A stretch of DNA of 64,000 nucleotides from Paractinoplanes brasiliensis (GTDB lineage Bacteria > Actinomycetota > Actinomycetes > Mycobacteriales > Micromonosporaceae), in contig NZ_SNWR01000001.1 in assembly GCF_004362215.1 (NCBI RefSeq), positions 6,182,001-6,246,000 on the forward strand, written 5' to 3'. Both the position numbers and the translations under genes were made by a program. The notes under the pieces were generated by a model that was not told the origin of the DNA, searched no databases, and saw only the letters and a program-made list of their open reading frames with translations. Of the stretch, positions 1 to 8,078 are shown piece after piece (within the stretch, counting starts at the first letter, position 1; the number at the start of each line of letters is the position of its first letter).

Positions 1-255
1 GACGGCGAGATCCTCGCCGATGTCCGGATCAACGTCGTGGAAAGGTTCCTGCCTGAGGAAGCGGAGACTGTCCTCGTGAACGTGGTGGACGGTGTCGTCA
101 CGTTGGCCGGAAAGGTCGACCGCTGGTCGTCCGCGGATATCGCCGAACGGCTGACCCGCCAGATCGCCGGTGTCGTCGACATGACCTCCACGCTGGAGTA
201 CCGCTTCGACGACAGCCAGGTCCACGGCTCGCGGTTGGGGTTCGGCACGCGCTGA
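1..255 (+). CDS. BON-domain protein, C-terminal part (cut by window edge)
   Basis: An open frame enters from the left edge and gives 84 residues. They read like the C-terminal BON domain of actinobacterial CBS-BON stress proteins: the run DVRINVVERFLPEEA is followed by the strand-turn pattern VVDGVVTLAGKVDRWS and a second helix ending in an aspartate-rich tail. BON domains are thought to bind membranes or ligands. CBS-BON proteins are common in actinobacterial hypoxia and stress islands, which fits the pyruvate dehydrogenase and hibernation-factor traces just downstream. The CBS part, if present, lies outside the window. A methionine at position 37 exists but is internal to the domain and is not the start. 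Confidence 0.75.
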   Translation, partial: DGEILADVRINVVERFLPEEAETVLVNVVDGVVTLAGKVDRWSSADIAERLTRQIAGVVDMTSTLEYRFDDSQVHGSRLGFGTR

Positions 256-261
256 CGGGCG

Positions 262-277
262 TCACCCCACGGGGTGA
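262..277. terminator. Small perfect hairpin after the BON gene
   Basis: A 7-bp perfect inverted repeat (TCACCCC / GGGGTGA, 2-nt centre) begins 7 nt after the BON stop codon. There is no T-run. It could end the BON transcript, but it is short and the ACP gene on the other strand ends about 130 bp further on. Confidence 0.3.
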
Positions 278-410
278 ACCACGTCGGCTGTCGTGTCGCC
301 GCGCCCGTTGTCCGCGTCCGCAATGGTGCGGCCGTTGCCGGTGTCAGAACCATTGATGCAGTTCGGCGGTCGATGCGAGGTCCCACGTGGCCGGTCGCCG
401 CCGACGCGGT

Positions 411-665
411 TCAGGATGTGCCATGGGCGGCCGCGTCCAGGAACATCGCGGCGCCGGACATCGTGGCCAGCCTCGGATAGTCGTCCTCGTCGATGCGCCG
501 GCCGCTCCGCTCGCTCAGCAGCTCGACGAAACGTAGGAAGTCGAGCGAGTCCAGCTCCAAGGCCTCGCGAAGGTCCGCGCCAGGCTCCAGGTGGTCGAGG
601 TCGGCCTCGGGCGCCACCTCACGCAGCGTCGTACGGATCATCGTCATGGTCTCCATGTGATTCAC
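411..665 (-). CDS. Acyl carrier protein coupled to a dehydrogenase E2
   Basis: An 84-residue acidic protein with the phosphopantetheine attachment pattern LDSLDF; the modified serine would be residue 40. Length and helix pattern match a free-standing acyl carrier protein. The GTG start overlaps the TGA of the E2 gene upstream (GTGA), so the two are probably translationally coupled. An in-frame ATG three codons later, at 656, is an alternative start. An ACP directly behind a dihydrolipoamide acyltransferase is not part of a standard pyruvate dehydrogenase operon. It suggests an acyl group made by the E1/E2 enzymes is passed to, or made on, a carrier protein. That role is inference; the ACP assignment is firm. 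Confidence 0.85.
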   Translation of the reverse strand: MNHMETMTMIRTTLREVAPEADLDHLEPGADLREALELDSLDFLRFVELLSERSGRRIDEDDYPRLATMSGAAMFLDAAAHGTS

Positions 666-1954
666 AGCTCCTCCGGTCGTTCCAGCAGCCGGGCGAGGGT
701 GCGCAGATAGCGGGCGCCGGTCGCCCCGTCGGTCGCCCGGTGGTCCGCGGCGAGGCTCACGGTCACCGTCCGGCGTATGCCGAGAAGGCCGCGCACCGCC
801 CACGGGCGCTCGGTGACGGTTCCGTATCCGACGAGCGCGACCTGCGGGGGATAGATCACCCCGATGATCGATTCAACGCCCTGTTCGCCGAGGTTGGAGA
901 CGGTGATGGTCGGGCTGGACAACTCCGACGCGCGTAGCCGCCCGGCTCGGGTCCGGGAGACCAGGTCCTTCAGCCGGTCCATCAACTCGTCCAGGTTCAG
1001 CGTGTCCGCCTCCGCCATGGCCGGCGCCACCAGCCCGCCGCCGCGTAGCGAGATCGCCACACCGAGGTTGACCGTGGGTGCGGGCAAGAAGGCTTCGTCG
1101 ATCCAGAAGCCGTTCAGCTCGGGCACCTCGCGCGCGGCGCGGGCCGCGGCCTTCAGCAGCAGCGCCGCGGGGACCACGCGTCGCGGCACCGGCAGATCCT
1201 GGTTGCGGTCATGCAGCCAGGCGAGGGCGTCGGTGAGGTCGATCGTCTCGGTCAGGTAGTAATGCGGGATCTCGCGCTTGGACCGGGCCATGAGCGCGGC
1301 GATGGTGGCTCGCATGGCGGCGGCGCGCCGCGCGGCCTGCTCCGCGGTGGTGGGCACCGCGGGTTCCGCGGCGGGCGGGGCCGGCCGGGCGACGGCGGGC
1401 TCGGCACCTTCGACATCGGCGGCCCGGATGATGCCGGCCGGGCCCTTTCCGCTGATGGCGGACAGGTCTATGCCGGTCTCCCGGGCGAGCCGCCGGGCTC
1501 GTGGCGAGACCCGGCGACGGGCCGGCCCGGCCGGCGGCGGCGCGGGGGCCTCGACGGCGTGCTCCACGTCCAGCCGGGTGACCCGGCCGCCCGGCCCGGT
1601 GCCGTGCACGGTGCCGAGGTCGACGTGCCGCGCCGAGGCGTCCCGGCGTACCAGCGGCGACAGCACAGGCGCCGCCGGGTGACCGGTGAGCGGCGGCGGG
1701 GCGATCGGCGCCACCGGTTCCTCTTCCCCGATCAGGGCCAGGGGGGTGCCGACCGGTACCTGGGTGCCCGGCTCGACGAGCAGCCGCCGGACGGTGCCGC
1801 TGGTGAAACACTCCACCTCGATGGCCGCCTTGCTGGTGTCCACCACGGCGACGACGTCGCCTTTGTGGACGGTCGCCCCCGGCTGGACCAGCCATTCGAG
1901 CAGCGTTCCCTCGGTCATGTCGGCGCCGAGCGAGGGCATCCGGAACTCAGCCAT
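662..1954 (-). CDS. pdhC: Dihydrolipoamide acyltransferase (E2 of a 2-oxoacid dehydrogenase)
   Basis: This 430-residue protein has the full E2 layout. An N-terminal lipoyl domain carries the lipoylated lysine in VDTSKAAIEVE (residue 42). Two peripheral-subunit-binding segments follow at about 103-130 and 147-183 (the second reads RVSPRARRLARETGIDLS), then the catalytic domain with the DHRATDG active-site motif near residue 405. It transfers an acyl group from E1-bound thiamine diphosphate to CoA. Its start overlaps the end of the E1-beta remnant by 8 nt, as in an intact operon. Because E1-beta is truncated and E1-alpha is absent, the E2 can only work with E1 subunits encoded elsewhere. Pyruvate versus branched-chain specificity cannot be read here. 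Confidence 0.9.
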   Translation of the reverse strand: MAEFRMPSLGADMTEGTLLEWLVQPGATVHKGDVVAVVDTSKAAIEVECFTSGTVRRLLVEPGTQVPVGTPLALIGEEEPVAPIAPPPLTGHPAAPVLSPLVRRDASARHVDLGTVHGTGPGGRVTRLDVEHAVEAPAPPPAGPARRRVSPRARRLARETGIDLSAISGKGPAGIIRAADVEGAEPAVARPAPPAAEPAVPTTAEQAARRAAAMRATIAALMARSKREIPHYYLTETIDLTDALAWLHDRNQDLPVPRRVVPAALLLKAAARAAREVPELNGFWIDEAFLPAPTVNLGVAISLRGGGLVAPAMAEADTLNLDELMDRLKDLVSRTRAGRLRASELSSPTITVSNLGEQGVESIIGVIYPPQVALVGYGTVTERPWAVRGLLGIRRTVTVSLAADHRATDGATGARYLRTLARLLERPEEL

Positions 1955-2275
1955 CGCCGTTCACCAGCCCGGCCGCGGCCGCCTGGACGTCCTCCGGCTG
2001 CGGAAGCGCCGCGTGCTCGAGGGCGGCGGCGTACGGCATGGGCACTTCGGCTGAACAGACCCGGCTGATCGGGGCGTCCAGCTCGTAGAAGGCCTGCTCG
2101 ACGATGCGGGCGCTGACCTCGGCGGCCAGGCTGCCGGAACGCCACGCCTCGTCGACGATCACCACGCGGTGGGTGTGGGCGACGGACTCCATGATCGTTT
2201 GATCGTCGATCGGCCGAAGTGTCCGCAGATCCACGACCTCGGCCTCGACGAATGCTTGCCTCGACCATGTGCACG
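1947..2275 (-). pseudogene. pdhB: E1-beta (transketolase-type) remnant, C-terminal ~100 residues only
   Basis: The frame ending at 1947 encodes the C-terminal domain of a 2-oxoacid dehydrogenase E1-beta subunit: VEAEVVDLRTLRPIDD, then HRVVIVDEAW and a proline-rich tail. A normal E1-beta is about 325-350 residues; here recognisable sequence stops near 2255. A short possible continuation (VHMVEAS) sits in another frame, suggesting a frameshift as well as a deletion. Nothing upstream resembles the thiamine-binding half or an E1-alpha gene. The stop still overlaps the E2 start, so this is the true upstream partner in decay. An open frame extends to 2405 but its extra N-terminus looks unlike any E1. 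Confidence 0.8.
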
Positions 2276-2556
2276 CTGCGGCAAGCGATGCCAGGGCCAT
2301 CGGTTGGCGGCGGGCGGGCCGTCGGTCCCGAGCGTCATCGAGGAGCCGGTCCGTACAGGGTGGGCACCTCGGCCGTGCAGCTGCGCACGCTGCCGTTGCA
2401 GACACACCGCAGGCGGCTACGACGGGGCATCCACCGGCGACACCCGATGGCTGCAGAACACACTGCGGCAGGCGGGCCGCGACTTCGACGTATGGATCGG
2501 TCTGGACCCGGACGGCAGCCTCACCGTGGAGCGGTCGTCAGCGGGGAGCCGGTGAC
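2276..2556. other. Scrambled junction between pdhB remnant and GNAT gene
   Basis: No intact gene lies here. The plus strand has a protein-like stretch ending at 2555 (TRWLQNTLRQAGRDFDVWI, then GLDPDGSLTVE) that may be the tail of an unrelated lost gene; I do not recognise the family. The rest looks like non-coding debris from the deletion that removed most of pdhB. Confidence 0.4.
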
Positions 2557-3171
2557 TCACCGGTCATCGCCTAGATCGCCCAGCTGGTGCACGGCGGCCG
2601 CCACATCGTCGCTGTCCAGAGCCACGGCGGCCTCGGCGAAACCCTGCCGGATGGTTTCTTTTCTGCCGCTGCCCACCAGGTCGAGCAGGGCTGTCACAGG
2701 CCGGTTCTCTGCCAGATAGAGGGCGCTGAAGGTGCGGATCCCGCGGTCGAGTGCGGCTTCGGCGAGCATTTCCACCAGCGCGGTGGCCAGACCGGCCCGC
2801 CGCCATGCCGGGTCCACGGCGACGGCTATTTCCGCGGCACCGGCCGCGCTGTGTTCGTAGCGGGCGATGGCGATGCCGTCTGCGGTGCATGGGTCGGCAG
2901 CGATCAGGGCGAACCGCTTCTGGTAGTCCACCGTGCAGAGGTGTGCCAGCAGCGTCGGCGTGATGCGCGGCGGTGACCCGAGGAAGCGGCGGTACAGGGT
3001 TTCCGGGTCGGCGGTTCGGATCGCCTGTGCGAGGTGAGCGCTGTCCTCGGGAACGATGGGGCGAATGAACGCCCGCCGCCCGTCCGAGAGCCGTAAGTCG
3101 CGCTCGTACTCACGCGGGTAGCCCGGCGGTACGCCGTCTGGATGCTGCGCAAGCGGCTTCATCGTATCCAT
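2557..3171 (-). CDS. GNAT-family N-acetyltransferase
   Basis: This 204-residue protein has a GNAT fold. The N-terminal strand-helix region is DGRRAFIRPIVPEDSAHLAQA, followed by YRRFLGSPPRIT. The acetyl-CoA-binding motif A is AVDPAWRRAGLATALVEML (an R/Q-x-x-G-x-A type loop), and motif B is ALYLAENRPVTALLDLVG. Proteins with this start (RLSDGRRAFIRPI) often occur as single-domain or CoA-ligase-linked acetyltransferases in actinobacterial stress regions. The substrate is unknown. ATG at 3171 is used; a second ATG 9 nt on is equally possible. The gene sits alone between two decayed genes. Confidence 0.85.
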   Translation of the reverse strand: MDTMKPLAQHPDGVPPGYPREYERDLRLSDGRRAFIRPIVPEDSAHLAQAIRTADPETLYRRFLGSPPRITPTLLAHLCTVDYQKRFALIAADPCTADGIAIARYEHSAAGAAEIAVAVDPAWRRAGLATALVEMLAEAALDRGIRTFSALYLAENRPVTALLDLVGSGRKETIRQGFAEAAVALDSDDVAAAVHQLGDLGDDR

Positions 3172-3378
3172 GGTGGTCGACTGCAGCTCGATTGACCGCC
3201 GGCCGAGTTGCTCATAGGTCCGGGACGTTCGTCACGGCCGGTCGGGCGGTGCGGCGATCAACATTTCGTACGCGCGCCGACCGGCCTGACCGGCGCGGGT
3301 GGCGTCCGGTTCCTCGGTCGAAGGCTGGTGCAGGCCATGCGCCAGTCCGCCTTCTGCGGTCTTTGCTCGAGCTCCGGC

Positions 3379-3495
3379 TCAGCCGGCGGGCGTCACGATG
3401 CCGTAGTGGCCGTCGTAGCGGTGGTGGGGCAGCCGTCCGCGGCCGTCGGTAGCGTCGGCGCAGAACAGGAATGGCTGCCCGGTCGACATCGGCGG
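3379..3495 (-). pseudogene. C-terminal scrap of a ribosome hibernation promotion factor / S30EA protein
   Basis: On the minus strand a short frame ending in TGA at 3379 reads PFLFCADATDGRG, then HHRYDGHYGIVTPAG. This resembles the C-terminal dimerisation domain of long HPF proteins, whose signature is PFxFFTDAxTGRGxVxYRRYDGHYGLIxP. Only about 35 residues remain; the ribosome-binding N-terminal domain is missing. An ATG near 3480 could in theory start the peptide. The surrounding 3172-3528 has no other gene. The fragment fits with the neighbouring CBS/BON and pdh genes as part of a former stress or dormancy cluster. Confidence 0.65.
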
Positions 3496-3528
3496 TCGTG
3501 GCCGGTTGCCGGTCGATAAGTCCAGGGT

Positions 3529-3918
3529 CTAGCCGCCGTCACCGAGCCGGCGGCCGAGTTCCGGCTTGCCGAGGTAATCGGCGAAACCGAGGACGTTGCC
3601 CCACGGGTCGTGGATCTCGAACGCCCAGCCGGTCGGGATCCGGAACGGCGGGCGCAGCGGCCGCACCCCTTTGACGGACAGTTCCTGCGCGGCGGCGCGG
3701 GCGTCCGGCACCTCGAACCAGACCTTCTGCCGGCCGGCGGGCGGGTCGGCGACTCCCACACCCAGCCCGGGCGTCTCGTCCCCGACCTGGAACAGCGCCG
3801 TGGACATCTGGTCGAACCGTTTCGTGACGGGGAAGCCCAGTACGTCGCGATAGAACTCCACCGCTCGGGCGAAATCGCCGACCGGCACGAACACGTTGTC
3901 AATCCCCAGCACTTTCAC
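3529..3918 (-). CDS. VOC-superfamily (glyoxalase/bleomycin-resistance-like) protein
   Basis: A 129-residue single VOC module: VKVLGIDNVFVPVGDFARAV at the N-terminus, then EFYRDVLGFPVTKRFD, and in the second half VWFEVPDARAAAQEL and WAFEIHDPWGNVLGFADYLG. The EI-x-DPxGN signature and its glutamate are typical metal ligands of this fold, which catalyses isomerisation, dioxygenation or drug binding. The GTG start at 3918 is chosen because GGGAG lies a few bases upstream and the fold begins right there; the frame is open much further upstream but without family resemblance. Substrate unknown. It stands alone. Confidence 0.85.
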   Translation of the reverse strand: MKVLGIDNVFVPVGDFARAVEFYRDVLGFPVTKRFDQMSTALFQVGDETPGLGVGVADPPAGRQKVWFEVPDARAAAQELSVKGVRPLRPPFRIPTGWAFEIHDPWGNVLGFADYLGKPELGRRLGDGG

Positions 3919-4277
3919 CGGGATCTCCCTTCCCTCGTGCGCATCAGCCTCGATTCTTCGCGGGTTTCGTGGAACTCGGACAGAGCCGGACAGCCCACCC
4001 CGGTGAGGCCACAGGGCCATGCGCTGCCGCGGCGATCCGGTGCAGCCCGGCCGGCGCCCTGGCCAACCGGCCCGCGGGCAGGGACGAAGGTTTCGACCGA
4101 TGAGGTTCAGCCGGGAATGGTTCCCGACCCGTCGAGGACCAACGGCCCTGTCGCGGGTCGGGCGCCGGAGGCTACGTTGTGGGGTTGAGGGTCGGATGTA
4201 TCCGCGTGAGTGAATCCGTTTGCCCTGCCCCGCTGGATCTGTCCGGCCGGATGTCGCCCGCACGTAGGGAGGAGATC
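3919..4277. other. Intergenic region, nothing recognised
   Basis: These 359 bases lie between divergent genes (the VOC gene leftward, the secreted protein rightward). Both promoters must be here, but I see no clear operator, RNA or remnant. The Shine-Dalgarno GGGAGGAG of the rightward gene is at its right end. Confidence 0.5.
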
Positions 4278-4943
4278 ATGGCCATGATGTTCACGTCCGC
4301 ACGAAATCTGGTTCGGCTTCTCGCGGTGCTGCTCGTCGCCGGAGGTGTCGTGATGGTGACCGAGCCGGTCCAGGCCCAGGGCCGGTCTGCCGTCGGTGTG
4401 GTTCCGGGTTCGGCCTTTCTGCAACCACGGGACCTTGGTGGCGTGCAGGCCCGGCCGGCGGACGACGGGTACGCCCGGCACTTGCGCCCGCCGTTGCCGG
4501 GAGGTGCTCAGCGTTATCGTAGCCAGGCGTCGCTGCGCGCTCAGGGCGCCGTGGTGATCGATTACCCGACGGCTGACTTCCACACCGCGCTGGTCGAGCA
4601 CGTCGCCGTTTACCGGGGCGCCGGTGCCGCCCGATATCTGCGTGAGCTGCGTACGGTGTTGCGCTGTGGCGGACGCACCGACGCGGTGGGGCAGTGGACG
4701 GTCGTGCGCGCCGGCGTGGCGGGGCGGGACTCGCTGCTCATCCGGTTGCGGGAGCGTTGGGAGTACCCGGACGGGCAGCCGTTGACCCACACCACGTACG
4801 TGATCGTCGCCCGCGCCGGCCGCGCCGTCGTGGTGCTGGCCGATCTCGGATGGGAGTACGGCTCCGGCGATCGCGTCACGGTCCAGCGGTTGATCGGCCC
4901 GGCGCTGCGCCGGGCGGCGACTCTCGGACGGACGGAGGCCTGA
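4278..4943 (+). CDS. Secreted protein of unknown function
   Basis: A 221-residue product. ATG at 4278 is preceded by GGGAGGAG with good spacing. The N-terminus has a Sec signal peptide (arginine near residue 8, hydrophobic core LVRLLAVLLVAGGVVMV, cleavage near VQAQG). The mature part is a compact alpha/beta domain with two short conserved-looking stretches, HVAVYRGAGAARYLRELR and DSLLIRLRERWEYPDG. The overall look resembles extracellular sensor or PknH-C-like domains of actinobacteria, but I cannot assign it. It is followed after 1 nt by the HAF-repeat protein, so the two secreted proteins form an operon. Confidence 0.7.
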   Translation: MAMMFTSARNLVRLLAVLLVAGGVVMVTEPVQAQGRSAVGVVPGSAFLQPRDLGGVQARPADDGYARHLRPPLPGGAQRYRSQASLRAQGAVVIDYPTADFHTALVEHVAVYRGAGAARYLRELRTVLRCGGRTDAVGQWTVVRAGVAGRDSLLIRLRERWEYPDGQPLTHTTYVIVARAGRAVVVLADLGWEYGSGDRVTVQRLIGPALRRAATLGRTEA

Positions 4944-4944
4944 G

Positions 4945-5976
4945 ATGGCTCGGCTGGTACGCATCCTGGTGGCAACGACCTGCGCGATCGTTGCCACAGC
5001 GGCCGCCGCCGGACCAGCCGCGGCCGGCGAGGCGGCGCGGCTGCCCTGGCAATACCGGGCGGTGCCGCTGGTCGGTGTGGACGGTGAACGGGCCGGTGCG
5101 TTCGCGATGAACGACAGCGGGCAGGTGGTGGGCCAGTTCGAGACCGCGGATCGTGCCCTGCATCCCTTCCGGTGGGAACGCGGGCGGATGACCGACCTCG
5201 GGGTTCTGGAGACAGGCCCGGACGAACGCGGCATGGCCCGGGACATCAACGCCCATGGCGACGTGGTCGGCAGCAGCGACCGCGGTGGCCTTCAGCGGGC
5301 GGTGTTGTGGCGGCGAGGCCACATCGTCGACCTCGGAGATCTGGGCAGCGGATCCAGCTACGCCTCGGCCATCAACGACCGTGGACAGATCGTCGGCACG
5401 AGCTGGACCGCCGACGGCGAACCACGCGGGTTCATCTGGCAGCACGGACGGATGCGCGACCTCGGCGTCGGCGGATTCACCCAGCCCCTCGACATCAACA
5501 ACAAAGGTCAAGTGGTTGGCTGGTCCGGCCGGGGCGTCGAGGGACCACAGTACGCGTTCCTGTGGCAACACGGCACGGTGACATGGTTGACGACCAGCAC
5601 GAGGAGCCGAGCGCACGCCATCAATGACCGCGGTGAGATCGTGGGCAGCATCACCGACGGGACCACCGAGCCGATCAGCCGCGCCGTACGCTGGCTGCAC
5701 GGCAGGATGACCTTCCTCGGGTCCCTGCCGGGCGGCAATGCCAGCGGCGCGGTCGCGATCAACGAGCATGGGGTGATCCTCGGCAGTGGCAACGTCGCGC
5801 CGTTCTCGGCCGACGAGCACGCGTTCCTCTACAGCCGTGGAACCCTGCGAGACCTCACCTTGGCCGGCGTGCCGGCGGAAGTGGCCCACGGTGTGCGCGA
5901 CATCAACAATCGGGGTCAGTTGTTGATTGCCGCGACGCTCTACATCCCGGTTGGACGAGATAGCGGTGCCGTCTGA
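4945..5976 (+). CDS. Secreted HAF-repeat protein
   Basis: A 343-residue product with a Sec signal peptide (MARLVRILVATTCAIVATAA, cleavage after AAAG). The mature region is a chain of about seven imperfect repeats of roughly 40-50 residues, each built as AxxINDxGxVVG - a short polar loop - FxWxxGxMxDLG. Examples are AFAMNDSGQVVGQFE, AINDRGQIVGTS and DINNKGQVVGWSG. This is the HAF-type repeat of extracellular bacterial proteins, predicted to form a beta-propeller-like fold. No catalytic motif is visible and the function is not known. It is co-transcribed with the secreted protein immediately upstream. Confidence 0.85.
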   Translation: MARLVRILVATTCAIVATAAAAGPAAAGEAARLPWQYRAVPLVGVDGERAGAFAMNDSGQVVGQFETADRALHPFRWERGRMTDLGVLETGPDERGMARDINAHGDVVGSSDRGGLQRAVLWRRGHIVDLGDLGSGSSYASAINDRGQIVGTSWTADGEPRGFIWQHGRMRDLGVGGFTQPLDINNKGQVVGWSGRGVEGPQYAFLWQHGTVTWLTTSTRSRAHAINDRGEIVGSITDGTTEPISRAVRWLHGRMTFLGSLPGGNASGAVAINEHGVILGSGNVAPFSADEHAFLYSRGTLRDLTLAGVPAEVAHGVRDINNRGQLLIAATLYIPVGRDSGAV

Positions 5977-6287
5977 TTCGAATCTGTGCACATGAAGATG
6001 GATGCTGGCATTGAGCGTATGGCGACGTGAACGGGTCTCCTGGTCGGCGATGCCGGACGTCGATGCGTTGGTGCCTCCTAACTGGATGACGTGCCGCACC
6101 TCGATGAGACGAACGCTCGTACGGTGATCTTCGCCTGTTTGGCCGGTCTTGCTGGGGCCGGTGAATCCATGGCCGTGGTCGGTGGCGAGGTATGGAAGTT
6201 GGCTGCGCTTGTCCGCGGTAGTCCCTGCGGTCGACGATCTACCCGCGGCTTACGGCATTCGATGAGGAGCCCGTCGATTGTGGGCGG
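5977..6287. other. Intergenic region between convergent genes, nothing recognised
   Basis: These 311 bases separate the HAF gene from the leftward thioredoxin-like gene. Local composition is less GC-rich than the neighbours. I find no convincing hairpin or gene remnant. Confidence 0.4.
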
Positions 6288-6530
6288 TCAGACGGTTGCG
6301 TTGGTCAGCAGATCCCGTAGTTGGGCCGCGGTGGGGATGTGCCCGGCGAGGACGACGTGATCGTTGACGACGAGGGCGGGCGTGCTCATGACGCCGTAGC
6401 CGACGATGGTGGGATAGTCGGTGACGCTGGTGACCTCGGCTGTCAGGTTCAGTTCGGCGAGCGCGTCGCGGGTGAGCCTCTCCAGGGTGTGGCAGTTGGT
6501 ACAGCCGGGCCCGAGGATCTTGATGATCAT
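6288..6530 (-). CDS. Thioredoxin-like small redox protein (CxxC)
   Basis: An 80-residue minimal thioredoxin fold with MIIKILGPGCTNCHTLERL at the N-terminus; the redox pair is Cys10-Thr-Asn-Cys13. The cis-proline loop follows as GVMSTPALVVNDHVVLAG. This is the 'small redox-active disulfide protein 2' type, frequently encoded next to COG0701 permeases, as here, where the permease is 13 nt upstream in the same direction. It may reduce or deliver a thiol-bound substrate to that permease, or regenerate arsenate reductase. The ATG at 6530 gives a start exactly at the fold; an upstream extension of the frame is not conserved-looking. Confidence 0.9.
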   Translation of the reverse strand: MIIKILGPGCTNCHTLERLTRDALAELNLTAEVTSVTDYPTIVGYGVMSTPALVVNDHVVLAGHIPTAAQLRDLLTNATV

Positions 6531-6543
6531 GGTTCCGTTCCTT

Positions 6544-7608
6544 TCAGAGGATGGCGTTGAACAGGTAGCCGGTCGCCACGATGGCGGTGGCGACCACACC
6601 GACGAACGCGGCGAGTAGTGGTGGTTTGAGGACGCGGCGCAGCAGGATCAGTTCGGGTAGTGAGAGCGCGACGACGCTCATCATGAAGGCCAGGACGGTG
6701 CCGATCGCCATGCCTTTGGCGTACAGGACCTCGACCAGCGGCAGGATGCCGGCGGCGTTGGAGTACAGCGGCACCCCGATGGCAACGGCGACCAGCGGGC
6801 CGAACGGGTTGTCCGGTCCGGCGACGCGGGTGAACAAGTCCGCCGGTGCCCAGCCGTGGATCACGGCGCCCAGCCCGATTCCGGCGAGCAGGTAGGGCCA
6901 CACTTTCCGCAGGATCGTGGCGACCTCTTCGCGGCCCATCGCGATGCGGTCCGGCCAGGTCAGCTGTTGCCCCGGCACGACGGGAGTGCCGCGCAGGGTG
7001 GTGTGGTAGACAAAGTCCTCCACCCAGCGCGCCGGGCTGATCCTGCCGAGGACGTACCCCGCGATGGTGGCGATCAGCAGTCCGGAGATCACGTAGAGGG
7101 CGGCGATGCGGGCGCCGAACATGCCGTAGAGCAGCACGACGGCGACCTCGTTGATGAGCGGGCTGGCGATCAGGAACGACAGGGTGACGCCGAGGGGCAC
7201 TCCGGCGGCGACGAAGCCGATGAACGCCGGTACCGCGGAGCACGAGCAGAACGGGGTGGCGACCCCCAGTCCCGCTGCGGCGAGGTTGGCGACGCCTTCG
7301 CGGCGCCCGCCCAGCAGGGCGCGGGTGCGTTCCAGGCTGAGGTAGGAACGGGCGATCGTGATCATGAAGATGATGCCGGTGAGCAGCAGCAGGATTTTGA
7401 CGCTGTCGTAGAGGAAGAAGTGCACGCCGGATCCCAGCCGGGATCCCGCGTTCAGTCCGATCCATTCGTAGACGACCAGGTCCCACCACGGCCGGTTCAG
7501 CTGATATGCGATCAGCCATGAACACGCCACGGCCACCAGCGTCACACCCCGCGCGGCCGGTCGGCGCCAGCCGCCCACGGCCGGTGCGGGCTGCGATCTG
7601 CTGGTCAT
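6544..7608 (-). CDS. COG0701 permease (DUF318/ArsP-like)
   Basis: A 354-residue membrane protein with about eight to ten predicted helices in two halves. The family signature is clear: GVATPFCSCSAVPAFIGF, with paired cysteines and a proline in a membrane re-entrant region, and SFLIASPLINEVAVVLL. The second-half counterpart is GVPLYSNAAGILPLVEVLY. Relatives include ArsP, which exports organoarsenicals, and YraQ-type permeases of unknown cargo. The start ATG at 7608 overlaps the end of the upstream ArsR gene by 4 nt, so ArsR, permease and thioredoxin-like protein form one operon. An oxyanion or arsenical role is inferred from context. Confidence 0.85.
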   Translation of the reverse strand: MTSRSQPAPAVGGWRRPAARGVTLVAVACSWLIAYQLNRPWWDLVVYEWIGLNAGSRLGSGVHFFLYDSVKILLLLTGIIFMITIARSYLSLERTRALLGGRREGVANLAAAGLGVATPFCSCSAVPAFIGFVAAGVPLGVTLSFLIASPLINEVAVVLLYGMFGARIAALYVISGLLIATIAGYVLGRISPARWVEDFVYHTTLRGTPVVPGQQLTWPDRIAMGREEVATILRKVWPYLLAGIGLGAVIHGWAPADLFTRVAGPDNPFGPLVAVAIGVPLYSNAAGILPLVEVLYAKGMAIGTVLAFMMSVVALSLPELILLRRVLKPPLLAAFVGVVATAIVATGYLFNAIL

Positions 7609-7910
7609 CGCGGCCTGCCTGGGAAGGTGGGAAGTGCGGCCTGAAGCCGGGCGGCCGCGTTGTCGGCGATGGTGTAGTCGACCCAACGGCCCCGCCGCCG
7701 GGCGCGCACCAGGCCCGCCTCACGCAGCACCTTGAGGTGGTACGACAGCAGATTCGGCGCTACCGCCGCGACCGGCTGCAGATCGCAGACGCATCGGGTC
7801 CGGCCGTCGGCCAGATGGGTGAGCAGCCGCCACCGCACCGGGTCAGCGACCGCACCCAGCAGCGCCGCCGATTCGATCGTGCTTGCTGCAATCGCCGTTG
7901 AAGTGTTCAC
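7605..7910 (-). CDS. ArsR-family repressor with Cys-x-Cys site
   Basis: A 101-residue winged-helix regulator: LLGAVADPVRWRLLTHLADG, then the metal-site helix RTRCVCDLQPV (Cys40 and Cys42), then the recognition helix NLLSYHLKVLREAGLV and wing RRRGRWVDYTI. The CVCDL motif is the As(III)/Sb(III)-type alpha-3 site of ArsR, so this is probably a thiophilic metalloid sensor that releases DNA on binding arsenite. The start is uncertain: GTG at 7910 has GCGAGG directly against it, and GTG at 7925 is the next candidate. It heads the operon with the permease and CxxC protein, and is separated by 168 nt from the arsenate reductase gene upstream. Confidence 0.85.
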   Translation of the reverse strand: MNTSTAIAASTIESAALLGAVADPVRWRLLTHLADGRTRCVCDLQPVAAVAPNLLSYHLKVLREAGLVRARRRGRWVDYTIADNAAARLQAALPTFPGRPR

Positions 7911-8078
7911 CCTCGCAGCATCCACCGACCGTCGTTGGACTGCGTAGATCCTGTCGACTCGTTCGGCAGGGACTGATGGGCCATCGGCGTTTGCTGACGC
8001 GAGGCCGGATATGCCGTCTATTTCGATCAAGGTCCGGCGCGGAGCCGATGATGATCAGATCGCGGATCGCGTCCATGG

